From: Neostapfia colusana
Taxonomy: Eukaryota > Streptophyta > Magnoliopsida > Poales > Poaceae
Assembly (NCBI GenBank): GCA_030760725.1
Contig: JASWHV010000019.1
Location: 37,885,944 to 37,949,943, forward strand
Reading direction: 5' to 3'
DNA length: 64,000 bases
A program made the translations under genes and the position numbers. Below the pieces are notes generated by a model that did no database searches, was not told the DNA's origin, and was given only the letters and a program-made list of their open reading frames with translations. The number at the start of each line of letters is the position of its first letter. The first letter of the stretch is position 1. This document shows, piece by piece, positions 46,355-59,396 of the stretch.

Positions 46355-48939
46355 GCAAGTGGGGTTCCATCCATCCTATACCTAATGCACATTCATACTT
46401 CATATGACACATGTAAACAAAGTAAAGCTTATAAAAAGGTTAATGCAAACCAGGGCTTGCCTTGTTGCTGCTGGTCAGTAGTTAGTTCTTCTTCCGGAAG
46501 TAGGAAGTCCAGCACTTCCGGAGTCTCTTCTTCAGCGACTACATGTTTAATGAAATACTACATGTCAATTTAAATGCGATGTGTAAACTGGAATACTTAA
46601 TTACTAATAACGCTAGCTAACCCTCCCCTCTGGTTCTCAAATTTTTATGGTGGATTGGTAGGGTCCTAACCAGAGTCTTGACCAAGTTTCAATTGAAACA
46701 AAGTTCATTTGAGCTTTGTACAAATAAAAACCTATTTGGTCAATAATTGAGGCTCTAAGTAATTCCAGGGGTTTTCATGGATCCAACCATTACTTTCTGG
46801 AAAATAGAATTTAGGATGGTTCTAATGGAGTTGGTTTCATGTCATTTGAAGAATTCTACAGAAAGTTATGCCCTAATTAAGATTTGAGAAAATCTGAAAA
46901 ATGTTTCTGTATATCTTTCTATTTTCTCTGGGCAGTCCGCTTAATCATCCAATTAGGGTAACTAAATAAACTTGGATGAGTCTGAAAATTTTACTGGGAT
47001 TCAGGGATTTTCCAATGAACCTCTCAGCCCAATTTCAGAATTTTTCATAAAGTAGTTCTCCAGATAAAATTCCCAACAGTTTAAACTTTAGGGATTTAAT
47101 TCTGGAAAACTATTCACTTTCATTAGCTGAATTTGGTATTGCTGGAAAGTACTAACAATTTTGAGTTCAGCAAAATTTGGTTCATCGAATTTGGATTTTC
47201 CTAGCAAAAGTTATGGTGTTCTAATATTTGAACTAAATCTGGAAATTACAAAAATGTTTAACTCCTGCGGGTGGGTCCCCCGGCTACGTGTCAGCCTCCC
47301 AGCTAACCCACACCAGAGCCCGCAGAATCACCTGCGCAGCCGCACGAGATCCCGGGCCGCAGCGGATCCGACGATTTAAAATATCGCCACTGACATGCAG
47401 GGCCTCCCAGTCATCTTCCTCCTCCCGACGCCCGCGCGCTCCCGCCGTCGGGCTCGCCAAAGCTCTCGCCGGAGAGGGGTTCCGGCCCTCAGAACTCGCC
47501 GATTCTCGCCGCCTGTGCCTATCTCGGCCTGGGGAACATGGTGGTGCCCTCACCAGAGCGTGACAACGGCCGGAACAGTGCTCCCGCCAGTAACAGCGGC
47601 CTGGAGCTCACCGGCGACGTCAAACTCGCCATTCCCTGAACCTTTTTTGATGCGGTTTGCTCAGGGAGCTCCGCTGACACCTGCTGGTCACGGACATGGA
47701 CACCGATCCCTGTGAAAACGGCTGTAACAATGACCTCATCGGCGACCTAGGCCGGATATCGGCTGTGCTCAGAAAACTTCGAAGAACCGTAACCCTAGCC
47801 CATGGTTCTTACTGGTTTTCGATCCTAGGTGGTCGTGGCAGGGTATAGAGCGTGTGCGTGGCTCGGTATGCCCGGTGATGAGCTAACCCCCGCGAGATTT
47901 GGGATTTGGTGGGGGCTCGGTCTTAGGACCACCGAAACTTTCCCGGCAAAATACTCCCCCGACAGCCCATGAAATGAAGAACGGTTGGGACCAGAAGAAT
48001 CAGCACCTCAAGGCGGTTCTTTCTTGTGTTGCTCGTCGGGCGTGAGAGCGCCTGTGCTGGCCGGGCGCCGGTGATCAGTGAGGTCGGCGTTTCTGTTCTC
48101 GCGCGGAACTGAGGAAGAAGCTCGGGTGGGGGTGGTTTTCGTTCGGGAAACAGGAGGGAGGGCGGCGTGGGCCGTGCGCTGGCCTTTGAGCCGCGATTTT
48201 GGCACCATGAGGTGGCCGTTTGCTGCCTCGGTGGCTCGCCGCCTCTCCCATGCCTTGCGCGCGAAGCAGCGACCCGGCTGCAGCAACCGACTGAACTCTT
48301 GTATGTGCAACTGACCTGTGGGCCTCCCCTTTTTCTTTTTTTTTCCAAATTTTCTCAATTCTGTGGTGCCAAAATATCCTCAGCTACTCACACTTTAATG
48401 TGGAACTTAGTTACCAAGTCTTAGTTGAAATTTGAATTTTCAAATTTGAACTATGTTTGGCTCAATTTGCTGCTTGTTTAAACTGAAATTCAAATTCAGT
48501 TTTGAATTCTTGCAAATTTAGCTCTTGACTAGATGAACTCTAATGAGGATGAAAATTGGTGGGCTAACTCAGAAAAATGTGCTGAGTTTGAATATGATGC
48601 TAACTTTTGAATTTGTGTGATGAAATTTGCTGCAATTTGAATTTACATTCAAATTGGCCTCTTTTTCAAATACCTCCAAAAGTGCCTCAAAAAGTGTTGG
48701 ATTTGCATGAAACTTGGCTTGAACCCTCCCAATACTTTTTAAGTTCTAGGGGTGAGCTCAACCTCTCATGTTCATGTATACAAATCCCACTTTGTGAAAA
48801 TGAAGGCTTTCCCCTCTAATCACTCTTTTGATGGAGGTTACTTGCTCTTCACAATATTTCTTAAGATATCCACAATAAAAACTGTGGTGTTGTGAGGTGA
48901 AGAAAAGTTTTTGCATGTCCCTTTTCTTGGGCTTTTACA
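46355..48939 (-). repeat. Element D 3' LTR, part 2 of 2
   Basis: It resumes GCAAGTGGGGTTCC after C and its target copy gttat (46350-46354). It contains segment alpha at 46461-46538 (78 nt, one codon shorter), the second AT-rich block (46600-47260), the GC core (about 47270-48320) and the U3-like AT-rich end, closing CTTTTACA at 48939. ORFs of the GC core, such as 47284-47553 minus, are repeated in the other D LTR only because the LTRs are copies; no domain is seen. Confidence 0.92.
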
Positions 48940-48974
48940 TCCCTCCGCCCTTAAAAGAATCTCGTCCCGAGATT
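48940..48974 (-). other. Element D polypurine region and hairpin
   Basis: Minus strand: AATCTCGGGACGAGATT (48974-48958), then CTTTTAAGGGCGGAGGGA, then the LTR. A C interrupts the purine run at the position where B and C have G. Confidence 0.82.
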
Positions 48975-49005
48975 ACAAAAGAAGAGATAGCGCTGTAATA
49001 AGGAC

Positions 49006-49902
49006 TTACCCGTGTTGAGAAGCCATGAACTCCGGGTAATTTGAGCGAAGGAACTCCTCGCTCTCCCACGTCGCTTCTTCGGCGGTGTGGTTGCTCCAGA
49101 GTATTTTGTAGAACCACAACGTTCTGCAACGCGTGGTTCGGGCTTTCTCATCAAGAATTTTCACCGGATACTCATCACAGGTCAAATCCGGTTTCAGCTC
49201 GCCTATGTCTTCGGTAGGAACAGCAGCTGTATGCTTTAAACATTTTCGCAGTTGCGAAACATTGAAAACATCATGGACACCAGCAAGGGATGCCGGTAGC
49301 TCCAGTCTATACGCCGTTGGTCCGCACTTCTCGGTGATAGCATAGGGTCCAATGAAACGGGGAGCGAGCTTCCCCTTCACACGGAACCGGTGCACGCCCT
49401 TCATCGGAGACACGCGTAGGTACACGTGATCACCAACGTCAAAGTGCAACGGTCTACGCCTCTTATCAGCGTAGCTCTTCTGTCGGGATTGAGCGGCCTT
49501 CAAGTTAGCTTGAATCGCCCGAACGCGCTCTTCGGCGTCGTTCACCACATCAACCCCGAATGTGACCCTTTCACCGGACTCGCACCAATTTAATGGGGTG
49601 CGGCATTTGCGACCGTAGAGAGCTTCGTAGGGTGCCATCTTGATACTCGCCTGATAGCCACTGTTGTACGAGAATTCCGCCAATGGTAGGTGATCATCCC
49701 AGTTCCTACCATGGTGGATGGCACACGCTCTCAACATGTCTTCCAGAACTTGATTCACCGTCTCTGTTAGGCCATCTGTCTGAGAGTGGTAAGCGGAGCT
49801 TCTAATCAGTTTAGTACCCAAAGCAGCATGTAACTGCTCCCAAAAGCGAGATACAAACAGAGCACCTCGGTCTGAGACTATGGTCTTGGGTACACCGTGC
49901 AA
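49006..49902 (-). pseudogene. Element D pol: integrase core and chromodomain
   Basis: A 298-residue open segment ending at the natural pol stop (49008-49006). It begins in the integrase core with PKTIVSDRGALFVSRFWEQ (second catalytic D) and SAYHSQTDGLTETVNQVLEDM (catalytic E region), then the GPY/F-like part (GKLAPRFIGPYAITEKCG near residue 185). It finishes with a chromodomain (WFYKILWSNHTAEEATWE and FLRSNYPEF). In the family the chromodomain reads histone marks and steers integration. The upstream break is a TGA at 49990-49992 in a codon that is arginine (CGG/CGA type) in relatives. Confidence 0.88.
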
Positions 49903-49989
49903 GCATAGAATCCTGGCAATATATAACTCCGCATATCTGTTGGCATGGAAATGTGTATGTACGGGGATGAAGTGAGCTGACTTGGTCAG

Positions 49990-50649
49990 TCAGTCAACGA
50001 GCACCCAAATGGAATCATGCTTGTTGGATGTTAGGGGTAATCCCACAATGAAATCCATGCTCACATCCTCCCATTTCCATGCCGGGATCTTCAGGGGTTG
50101 CAACAGCACTGATTTCTTCATGTGATCAGCTTTCACTCGTCGGCATGAATCGCACTCGGATACGTACTTCGCTACCTCCCGCTTCATCCGTGTCCACCAA
50201 AATTTATTTTTCAAATCTTGGTACATTTTGTTGCTGCCCAGATGAATGGAGTACTTAGACAAGTGAGCTTCATCGAGGATCTTCTTCCTCAGCTCCATAT
50301 CCCGGGGTACGACTATGCGGTCATTGAACCATAGCGTCCCCTCATCATCCTTCCGAGAACATCTGATCTCTCCGTTGTCTATCCGTCTCCGGAGATGTGC
50401 CATGCCTTTATCAGTTTTCTGAGCTGTCATGATGTCCTCCCTAATAGTAGGGATGAGGGCAAGGTTATACAGCGATCCATAAGGAACCAAGTATAAACTC
50501 GGCTCTTCCTCCTCCACCGGTGTAATAGTGAGGTTATGGACATGTGATTTTCGACTCAACGCGTCAGCAACCACATTCGCCTTGCCGGGGTGGTAATGGA
50601 TCTCAATTTCATAATCCTTGATCAGTTCTAACCACCTCCTTTGCCTCAT
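49990..50649 (-). pseudogene. Element D pol: RNase H end and integrase zinc domain
   Basis: It starts within RNase H (MRQRRWLELIKDYEIEIHYH), continues through VVADALSRKSHVHNL, then the integrase HHCC domain (HLSKYSIHLG...CDSC, about residues 145-190) and WEDVSMDFIVGLPLTS with the first catalytic D. It ends at TGA 49990-49992. It is in frame with the segment upstream, from which it is separated by a TAA near 50677-50679. Confidence 0.87.
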
Positions 50650-50676
50650 GTTCAGCTCCTTCTGGGTGAAAATATA

Positions 50677-51195
50677 TTACAGGCTCTTGTGGTCGGTGTA
50701 GAGATGCACCAGATTCCCCAGGAGATAGTGCCTCCACATTTTTAGCACCAATACCACTGCAGCAAGCTCAAGATCATGAGTCAGATAGTGTTGCTCATGG
50801 TTTCGAAGTTGGCGTGAGCCATAAGCGACCACACGTCCTCCGTGCATCAACACACAGCCGAGCCCAATACCGGACGCGTCACAGTACACGTCGAAGGGCT
50901 TTGTTGTATCCGGCTGAGCTAAGACCGGGGCTGTGGTGAGATGCTTCACCAATGTTTGGAATGCTCCTTCACACGCTGTGTTCCAAACATATTTCGTCCC
51001 CTTCTTCAGCAATTCTGTCATCGGTTTAGCGTGCTTGGAGAAGCTTGGAATGAATCTCCGATAGTATCCCGCTAACCCAAGGAAGCTTCTGACTTCATGA
51101 ACTGAAGTGGGAGCTTTCCATTTCAGTACTTGCTCTATCTTGCTTGGGTCAACTGCAATGCCTTCTGCTGAGATGATATGTCCCAAGAATGGCAC
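50677..51195 (-). pseudogene. Element D pol: RT C-terminal end and RNase H
   Basis: It carries PFLGHIISAEGIAVDPSKI, the connection motif AGYYRRFIPSF near residue 45, DVYCDASGIGLGCV near 105 and YTDHKSL at the end, where a TAA (50677-50679) interrupts the RNase H. It is one frame off the upstream 51135-53015 segment. Confidence 0.86.
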
Positions 51196-53015
51196 TTGGC
51201 TGATCCAAAACTCGCATTTACTGAACTTGGCGTAGAGCTTGTGGTCTCGTAATCGTTGAAGAACGATCCGTAAGTGTTCGGCATGTTCGGCTTCTGTCTT
51301 GGAGTAAACAAGATATCGTCGATGAACACTACTACGAACTTGTCCAGCTCTGGCATGAACACTGAGTTCATGAGATACATGAAATGGGCTGGAGCATTTG
51401 TGAGACCAAAGGACATGACGAGATATTCATATAATCCATATCTCGTCGAGAAGGCCGTCTTCGGGATATCCTCCGCCTGGATCTTTATCTGATGATATCC
51501 AGAGCGAAGGTCCATCTTGGAGAATACACTTGCACCCACAAGTTGATCAAACAGTATGTCGATGCGGGGCAGTGGGTACTTATTCTTGATGGTGACGGCG
51601 TTGAGCGGCCGGTAGTCCACACACAGCCTCAGGGTTTCATCCTTTTTCTTTACAAACAGCGCCAAGCATCCCCAAGGCGAGTTACTCGGCCTAATGAAAC
51701 CCTTGCTCAACAGATCATTGAGCTGTTCTTTTAATTCAGCCAGCTCGTTCGGAGCCATCTTGTATGGTCTTCGTGATATGGGCGTAGTCCCAGGTGCAAG
51801 TTCAATCTTGAACTCGACATCTCGCTCTGGTGGCATGCCCGGAAGATCTTCCGGGAACACGTCGGGATACTCCCGTACTACAGGGATGTCCTTTAACTTT
51901 AGAGCTTCAGTATTGTTGACTGCTGAAACCTCCCGGACTGGATTATCTAATAGGAGGGACTGCAGGCGGTGTAATGGAGAGTTGAGGTGAACCGTCCGTG
52001 CTAGGGTTTCGAGGACAGCGCCATGGTAGCTTAGCCATGACATTCCCAAGATTGCATCAATCTTCTGCCCCTCCAGGATAATCATAGTGGTGGGATATAT
52101 CTTCCCACCTAAGCACAGTGGTGCTTTTGGAACCATCATCGTTGCTGAAATCTTTCCTCCCGGTAAGCAGATCATATATGAACACTCGGTTGGAAAGACT
52201 TCCAGCTGATGCTTAACCACATATGATGCACTTATGAAGTTGTGGGTTGCACCAGAATCGAACAAAATTATGGTGGCTTGATGGTTGAGGGTGAACGTAC
52301 CCGCCAGCACGTTGTCTCCTTCTGGGGCGTCCTCATTGTCGAGGTTGCGGACGCCACCAGTCCGCTGACCAACCTTTTTGACCGGAGGTCGGCCTCGAGC
52401 ACCGCCCTGAAACTGGGCTTGCCCGCTGCTTTGCTGCCCCTGGGGACAGTCCTTTGCGAAGTGGCCCGCCTGGCCACACGTGAAGCAGGTGAAACGGGGC
52501 GGTCTCCCGCTGATCGGTGGACGGAAACCCGGGGCGCGTTGTGGCGGTGGAGACGCCCGGGGTGCCGTCTGCTGCTGCTGCTGCTGTCTTGGGGGTGGCA
52601 TCGGCGGACGGAACGGAGGTGACTGAAAAGGACGTCCCCTGAACCGTTGAGGTCGCGCCGGTGGGTGCCACTGCTGCCTGGTTGGCGTCCGATACACCAT
52701 CCGGTACTTCTGGGGAGCGCCACTCCCACCGCTGGGTGGAGCGCTGCGCTTCCGCTGCTCAGCTGCTAACTCCCGCTGAGCGTCCTCTTGCATGATCGCG
52801 GCATTGACTAGGTCGTTGAAGGTGCCGCGATTCCACTGAACGAGATGTGTCTTCATCCCGGGGTGTAACCCCCGATAGAAGTGCTCCCGCTTCTTCTCCT
52901 CAGTGGAGATATAGTCTGATGCGTATTGCACCAGATGGTTGAAGGCACGGGAGTAGTCATGGGCACTCCTCCCGCCCTGCTTCAGCTCCAAGAATTCTTG
53001 GAACTTCCTCTTCAT
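51135..53015 (-). pseudogene. Element D gag C-terminal half, protease and reverse transcriptase
   Basis: A 626-residue open segment. In order: gag C-terminal half (FLELKQGGRSAHDYSRAF), basic linker with QQQQQ, CCHC knuckle CFTCGQAGHFAKDCP near residue 175, protease FDSGATHNFISA near 255, RT from about 400 with SKMDLRSGYHQIKI and FIDDIL near 565. Just after FIDDIL (near 51310) one base is lost relative to B, and the last 60 residues are out of frame. The ATG at 53015 is internal. Gag begins at 53556; the frame here is shared with 53064-53399 and separated by a TGA at 53066-53064. Confidence 0.87.
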
Positions 53016-53063
53016 GATCCCTGGAGGGATATGATAGGCGCGGAACGCCTCCCGGAACTCTCC

Positions 53064-53399
53064 TCATTCCACGACATGGCCAGCCGGATGTGAGGCGACA
53101 TAATTTGCCCACCATGAACCAGCGGCACCGTGGAGTTGCTGCGCTTCGAACAGGGTCTTCTGCCGCTCCGTACATTGGAGCAGCCCGAACTTGGACTCGA
53201 TGGTCCGCAGCCAGTTGTCCGCCTCCAGTGGTTCCTCAGCTTCGGTGCACACTGGAGAGTGTGTAATCATGAAATCCGAGTACGGCACTTCACGGGGCTC
53301 ACGAGGCCCTCTGTCTTGACGCACCCCCCCCCCCCCCCCCCCCCCCCGCCTGGGACATATTCTGCACAATCGTGCGGAGCAGGTCGGTCTGCTCCTCAC
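53064..53399 (-). pseudogene. Element D gag N-terminal segment downstream of poly-C tract
   Basis: It contains the gag block VPYSDFMITHSPVCTEAEEP and ADNWLRTIESKFGLLQC, ending at TGA 53066-53064 next to the FREAF block. Residues before about 20 lie on the far side of the C24 tract and are out of frame. Confidence 0.78.
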
Positions 53400-53556
53400 G
53401 ACCTCCCACCAGTGCCGCTATCACATCCGCTAAAGTAAGCGGAGGCGGCGGTGGTGGCTGCTGCTGCGGGGTGCTGTCGTAGGCCGGTGGCTGGGAGTCA
53501 TCACCTCCCTATTGGCTAGAGCCACCAACCTCGTGCGTAGTCCTAGTACGAACCAT
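53324..53556 (-). pseudogene. Element D gag start and C24 homopolymer
   Basis: The gag ATG is at 53556-53554 (MVRTRTTHE), directly after GGCTGCAG. An in-frame TAG occurs near 53513, where B has a glutamine codon. A run of 24 C at 53324-53347 encodes a glycine stretch; B has 12 C at the same place. Flanking bases differ by one, which puts the downstream gag (53064-53323) in another frame. Confidence 0.75.
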
Positions 53557-55166
53557 CTGCAGCCATACGACAATAACATCAGTCCCGCAACATATTGCAT
53601 GCAGTTCAATAAATATAGGCGTAAAAACATAATGACAATAAAACATGTGATACATCTCGTGTGTAGATAATGTAATAACTTTGCACAAGCTACACCATTA
53701 TCAGACCAAATACAAGCTAGTTACATCCAACTTGATGAACCTCCTCTTTGGAAGCTCACCATAACTAGGTATGGTCACTACAAGACATTACTACCGCTTT
53801 GTCATCATGTATACTACCCTTTTATCTTCAATACGACACAAACATGGTCTCTAGTAAAAGAAACTTGAGTGAGACCTATACTCAAATCTTTCACTAGTTG
53901 AAGATAACCTCTCATGAGTATGTTCTACCCCATTGGGAGTACTCCAACCCCCTCTAGGGTACCACAATCTCCCACATGAGTTCAACTGTCATTTCTCTGC
54001 CGGAATGACCAGTTTCTACCTATTCCAAGTTTTGATCTGGTTCTGTGCATTTTCAAAACTCAAGCTGAATACCAAAGTTAAAGTTAACTTTAGTATAATT
54101 CCAACGAGTACTCATTTGCCCCCAGATCGCTTCTGGTTAAAAAGTTATGTTAATTGAAAGTCAACAGAATTTCTGGAAGAATTTTAACAGCACCTCCCTT
54201 GGAAAGTTTCTGTTTTCAACTCCGGTTTCCACTGAAATCTGTGCTGAAATTTCAGAAACTTTAAATTGCAAAGATGTAACACATATTCTACCCTTTGTAA
54301 GGATGTATCGTATGAAAATTTTTGATTTTGCTACTGGGAGTTATCATTGAAAAACAGAACAGTCCAGAGAATGTTTCACTCTGTCCTGGTTCTGGACAGT
54401 TTACATTTCTCTGGGAATTAAGCCATCTTAAGGTGTGTTTCAGCTCTGGAAGTCTAAAACAAAGTTGTAGAGTACTTAAATACTTTTCCAGAACTATATA
54501 GCACACCTCCCTGCGCTAAAAGACCTGTGAGTTATGCCCTGTTGAAGATCAGCAAACTTGCTGCCCAAAACAGAGCACTCTGTTTTTCAGTCTTTTGGAA
54601 TTACACTCATCACTATCCAATTTGTCTACCCAACCAGGGTCCTAGATGTTGAACCTAATGATTTTAATTCCTTGTTATCAATTAATTTTCATGCATATGC
54701 CTACAATATCTCGGTACTACGTTCTCACAAAAGAAAATCCTAACCGGATAATACCGGCATATACGTCTCAAGTGTGGCACTAAACGGTCTCTCGCACACG
54801 TTTTCTACACGGATACATGCGTGGTTAGTACCCGCAGAAGACCACACAGTAGTGATGCACTCAATGGTTGTTTTCATTTCAGGCAGGATCATATTTAAAA
54901 GTAAATACAAACGCCCGTATCATTGTCATACGGCCGTTCTTGAGTTAGGTCACATCTCAAGGTACGCGATCGTGTTTCAACACCACACGACAGGGAATCC
55001 GAGTAGGTCATGAATGGGTCGTCACGGTTGGGAATGTTATCAACCCAACAGATATCACCTACTGCCCTGCAGGGCACGCCGATGGCAAGCGCTGTATGTC
55101 CTCCTGGACTATTTCCAGACGAACACACTCTCGCGTCACTGACCACACGATGGGGTCTCCACTTAC
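53557..55166 (-). other. Element D leader, putative intron ending at gag ATG
   Basis: Minus-strand GGCGA|GTAAGTGGAG (GT at 55166-55165) to GGCTGCAG ending at 53557, a 1,610-nt candidate intron almost identical in length to B's. AT-rich; no coding segment seen. Confidence 0.5.
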
Positions 55167-55518
55167 TCGCCTAATGCACGCTAGGCATCAACGTTTCATA
55201 TGAACTCAGGAACATGAAGAGTCCAAGAGTTTCATATCGACGTCTCACACCAAGCTGTGAGACAAATCCCTGAACCACATTCCTCGCCAGGGGAGCTAAC
55301 CGAAATTGACCCGCTTTCGGTGGCATTCCTTACCATGTTTACCAGAGCGTAGGTGCGTCGTTACATAAATAAAATTCAGAATTAAAACACATAGGTTAGT
55401 CTTGCCACTTTAAGTAACTATGCTAATATAGTCTTTACTTGGGCAACTACCGAATTCTCACCGTAATCCTATGTTTTCCCGTAATACAGTCCTTAAGTAC
55501 TGTGCTATCCTCAATGCA

Positions 55519-55530
55519 GCTCTGATACCA
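55519..55530 (-). other. Primer binding site, element D
   Basis: The minus strand reads TGGTATCAGAGC; the LTR starts at 55534. Confidence 0.93.
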
Positions 55531-55533
55531 GGC

Positions 55534-58500
55534 TGTGGCAGACCCGAATCCGCTCATCCAGGATCGCATAGGGTGGTGCTGCGCGATGCGACACCCGACA
55601 GCACCCGTCATAAGGACACAATATATTACATGTGAAAGACAAACTGAACTGTACAAACAGTACAATACTCGGTTACAAACTATTGTCTTTATTACACAGC
55701 GGAAGTCTACTATTCTACAACTCACGCCCGCCTACCTAGCAAAAGTCGGTTGCCCAGCCCTAGGGCAACCCACACTAGCTGCACTCCTCAGCTCAGCGCG
55801 GCGTGTACGGCTCCCACTAAGCCGTGGTTCCCGACGGAGGGTAACCCTCGCCGGTGGACTCGTACTCCGAGTCCGTGGGTGGCTCCTCACCTGAAAACAC
55901 TTAAGCAGCAACCGTGAGCACGAAGGCTCAGCAAGGCTTAACCGACTCGCCTAAGCATGAAACTCTATATTAGGTGTACAAAGCACATAGGATCGTAACA
56001 TTGCAGCAAATGGACACGCCTATAAGTTCATCCTTATGTCATCTTTTAGCAACAAGTTAACAGTTCAGGAATCTGAAATTTAGTAAGTAATATTTGGTGG
56101 CACACATGTAGCAATACAATTATATCATAACAGCAACATTGCATCTTAACATTTCATTCATTAGTCTACGTCACGACTCATTGACCAAGTGGTACTCTTC
56201 ACCGCGAGGGACGGCGAATCGACTCGATATACACCTGCAGGGAAACCCAAAGAACACGTCACGTACGCCCACCCGTGGAGCTGCACAGCATGCTCACTCG
56301 ATGTCGTACGGGACAACCTTTCACCCAACAGCCAAAACATCGAACCGGTCGCACCGAAACGAGCAGGAGGTTCCCCACACGGAGCATCTCTCTATGCCCG
56401 TTGGCAGATTTTCACCTTGCTGCCCTCAGCCTACACCTATAAGTCGGTGCGTTATGCCTCGACGCCCGGAGGTTTAGGTTACATCGGTTTATCGGGGCCC
56501 ATATATCCGATATGCCTTCGGTACGTTCAAACTTGATCAGCGTGGGCCGCACACGGATCGGTCCTCAATCGACAAGGACAGGGCTGCACACACAAGACTC
56601 CCTCTTGCTGCGCCCTAGCCCCTACCTAGTCTCATTTTCATTACTAAAATGATCTCGCGTCACTCGAACCAATCCCGTGTGTCCCAAGCCTATCTCGCGA
56701 GTAGATTCCAAGTACTTGACTTGTACCGAAGTCCTATGAAACATTAAGCATAGCCTGTCTACACAAGGTCTTAGACACTACCCTCACTCTTATAGGAAAC
56801 TTTGGTTATGCAAGTGGGTTTCCATCCATCCTATACCTAATGCACATTCATACTTCATATGACACATGTAAACAAAGTAAAGCTTATAAAAAGGTTAATG
56901 CAAACCGGGGCTTGCCTTGTTGCTGCTGGTCAGTAGTTAGTTCTTCTTCCGGAAGTAGGAAGTCCAGCACTTCCGGAGTCTCTTCTTCAGCGACTACATG
57001 TTTAATGAAATACTACATGTGAATTTAAATGCAATGTGTAAACTGGAATACTTAATTACTAATAACGCTAGCTAACCCTCCCCTCTGGTTCTGAAATTAT
57101 ATGGTGGATTGGTAGGGTCCTAACCAGAGTCTTGACCAAGTTTCATTTGAAACAAAGTTCATTTGAGCTTTGTACAAATAAAAACCTATTTGGTCAATAA
57201 TTGAGCCTCTAAGTAACTCCAGGGGTTTTCATGGATCCAACCATTACTTTCTGGAAACTAGAATTTAGGATGGTTCTAATGGAGTTTGTTTCATGTCATT
57301 TGAAGAATTCTACAGAAAGTTATGCCCTAATTAATATTTGAGAAAATCTGAAAAATGTTTCTGTACATTTTTCTATTTTCTCAGGGCAGTTCTCTTAATC
57401 ACCCCATTAGGGTAGCTAAATGAACTTGGATGAGTCTGAAAATTTTACTGGGATTCAGGGATTTTCCAATGAACCTCTCAGCCCAATTTCAGAATTTTTC
57501 ATAAAGTAGTTCTTCAGATAAAATTCCCAACAGTTTAAATTTAGGGATTTAATTCTGGAAAACTATTCACTTTCATGAGCTGAATTTGGTATTGCTGGAA
57601 AGTACTCAGAATTTTGAGTTCAGCAAAATTTGGTTAATCGAATTTGGATTTTCCTAGCAAAAGTTATGGGGTTCTAAAGTTTGAACTAAATCTGGAAATT
57701 CCAAAAATGTTTAAATCCTGCGGGTGGGTCCCCCGGCTACGTGTCAGCCTCCCAGCTAACCCACACCGGAGCCCGCAGAATCACCTGCGCAGCCGCACGG
57801 GATCCCGGGCCACAGCGGATCCGATGATTTAAAATATCGCCACTCACATGCAGGGCCCCCCAGTCATCTTCCTCCTCCCGACGCCCGCGCACTCCCGCCG
57901 CCAGGCTCGCAGGAGCTCTCACCGGAGAGGGGTTCCGGCCTTCAGAACTCGCCGATTCTCGCCGCCTGTGCCTATCTCGGCCTGGGGAACACAGAGGTGC
58001 CCTCACCATAGCGTGACAACGGCCGGAACAGTGCTCCCGCCGGTAACAGCGGCCGGGAGCTCACCGGCGACGTCAAACTCGGTATTCCCTGCACCTTTTT
58101 CGATGCGGTTTGCTCGGGGAGCTCCGCTGACACCTGCTGGTCACGGACATGGACACCGATCCCCATGAAAACGGCTGTAACTATGACCTCATCGGTGACA
58201 TAGGTCGGATATCGGCTGTGCTCAGAAAACTTCAAAGAACCGTATCCCTAGCCCATGGTTCTTACTGGTTTTCGATCCTAGGTGGTCGTGGCAGGGTATA
58301 GAGCATGTGCGTGGCTCGGTATGCCCGGTGATGAGCTAACCCCCGCGAATTTTGGGATTTGGTGGGGGCTCGGTCTTAGGACCACCGAAACTTTCCCGGC
58401 GAAATACTCCCCCGACAGCCCATGAAATGAAGAACGGTTGGGACCAGAAGAATCAGCACCTCAAGGCGGTCCTTTCTTGTGTTGCTCGTCGGGCACAAGA

Positions 58501-59391
58501 GTGCCTGTGCTGGCCGGGCGCCGGTGATCAGTGAGGTCGGCATTTCTGTTCTCGCGCGGAACTGAGGAAGAAGCTCGGGTGGGGGTGGTTCTCGTTCGGG
58601 AAACAGGAGGAAGGGCGGCGTGGGGAGTGCGCTGGCCTTTGAGCCACGATTTTGGCACCATGAGGTGGCCGTTTGCTACCTCGGTGGCTCGCCGCCTCTC
58701 CCGTGCCTTGCGCGCGAAGCAGCGACCCGGCTGCAGCAACCGATTGAACTCTTGTATGTGCAACTGACCTGTGGGCCTCCCCTTTTTCTTATTTTTCCAA
58801 ATTTTCTCAATTCTGTGGTGCCAAAATATCCTCAGCTACTCACACTTTAATGTGGAGCTTAGTCACCAAGTCTTAGTTGAAATTTGAATTTTCAAATTTG
58901 AACTGTGTTTGGCTAAATTTGCTGCCTGTTTAAACTGAAATTCAAATTCAGTTTTGAATTCTTTCAAATTTAGCTCTTGACAAGATGAACTCCAATGAGG
59001 ATGAAAATTGGTGGGCTAACTCAGAAAAATGTGCTGAGGTTGAATATGAAGCTAACTTTTGAATTTGAGTGATGAAAATTGCTTCAATTTGAATTTACAT
59101 TCAAATTGGCCTCTTTTTCAAATACCTCCAAAAGTGCCTCAAAAAGTGTTGGATTTGCATGAAACTTGGCTTGAACCCTCCCAAGACTTTTTAAGTTCTA
59201 GGGGTGAGCTCAACCTCTCATGTTCATGTATACAAATCCCACTTTGTGAAAATGAAGGCTTTCCCCTCTAATCACTCTTTTGATGGAGGTTACTTGCTCT
59301 TCACAATATTTCCTAAGATATCCACAATAAAAACTGTGGTGTTGTGAGGTGAAGAAAAGTTTTTGCAAGTCCCTTTTCTTGGGCTTTTACA
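55534..59391 (-). repeat. Element D 5' LTR (3,858 bp)
   Basis: TGTGGCAGACCC at 55534 to CTTTTACA at 59391. It contains segment beta at 55793-55890, with an in-frame TAG near its end where other copies have a GAG codon, and segment alpha at 56916-56993 (78 nt). AATAAA (minus sense) is at 55693-55688. The GC core spans about 57720-58780. In a hand-compared 170-bp stretch (46612 versus 57066 onward) about six bases differ from the left LTR. Confidence 0.94.
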
Positions 59392-59396
59392 GTGAG

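Larger units (their letters stand above)
28967..59391 (-). mobile_element. Element D: Ty3/gypsy Del/Tekay-type element with chromodomain
   Basis: Minus-strand element, with the empty site visible in B's left LTR. Target duplication gtgag at 28962-28966 and 59392-59396. Left (3') LTR 28967-30242 plus 46355-48939 (3,861 bp after removing element C), polypurine region from 48940, gag-pol 49006-53556, leader, primer site 55519-55530, right (5') LTR 55534-59391 (3,858 bp). The polyprotein is broken by two frame changes and at least four stops. Confidence 0.95.

Noticed and set aside
47284..47553. Minus-strand ORF conserved in both D LTRs (also 57737-58009)
   Set aside because: The two LTRs are recent copies of each other, so similarity is expected; no counterpart in B, C or G.
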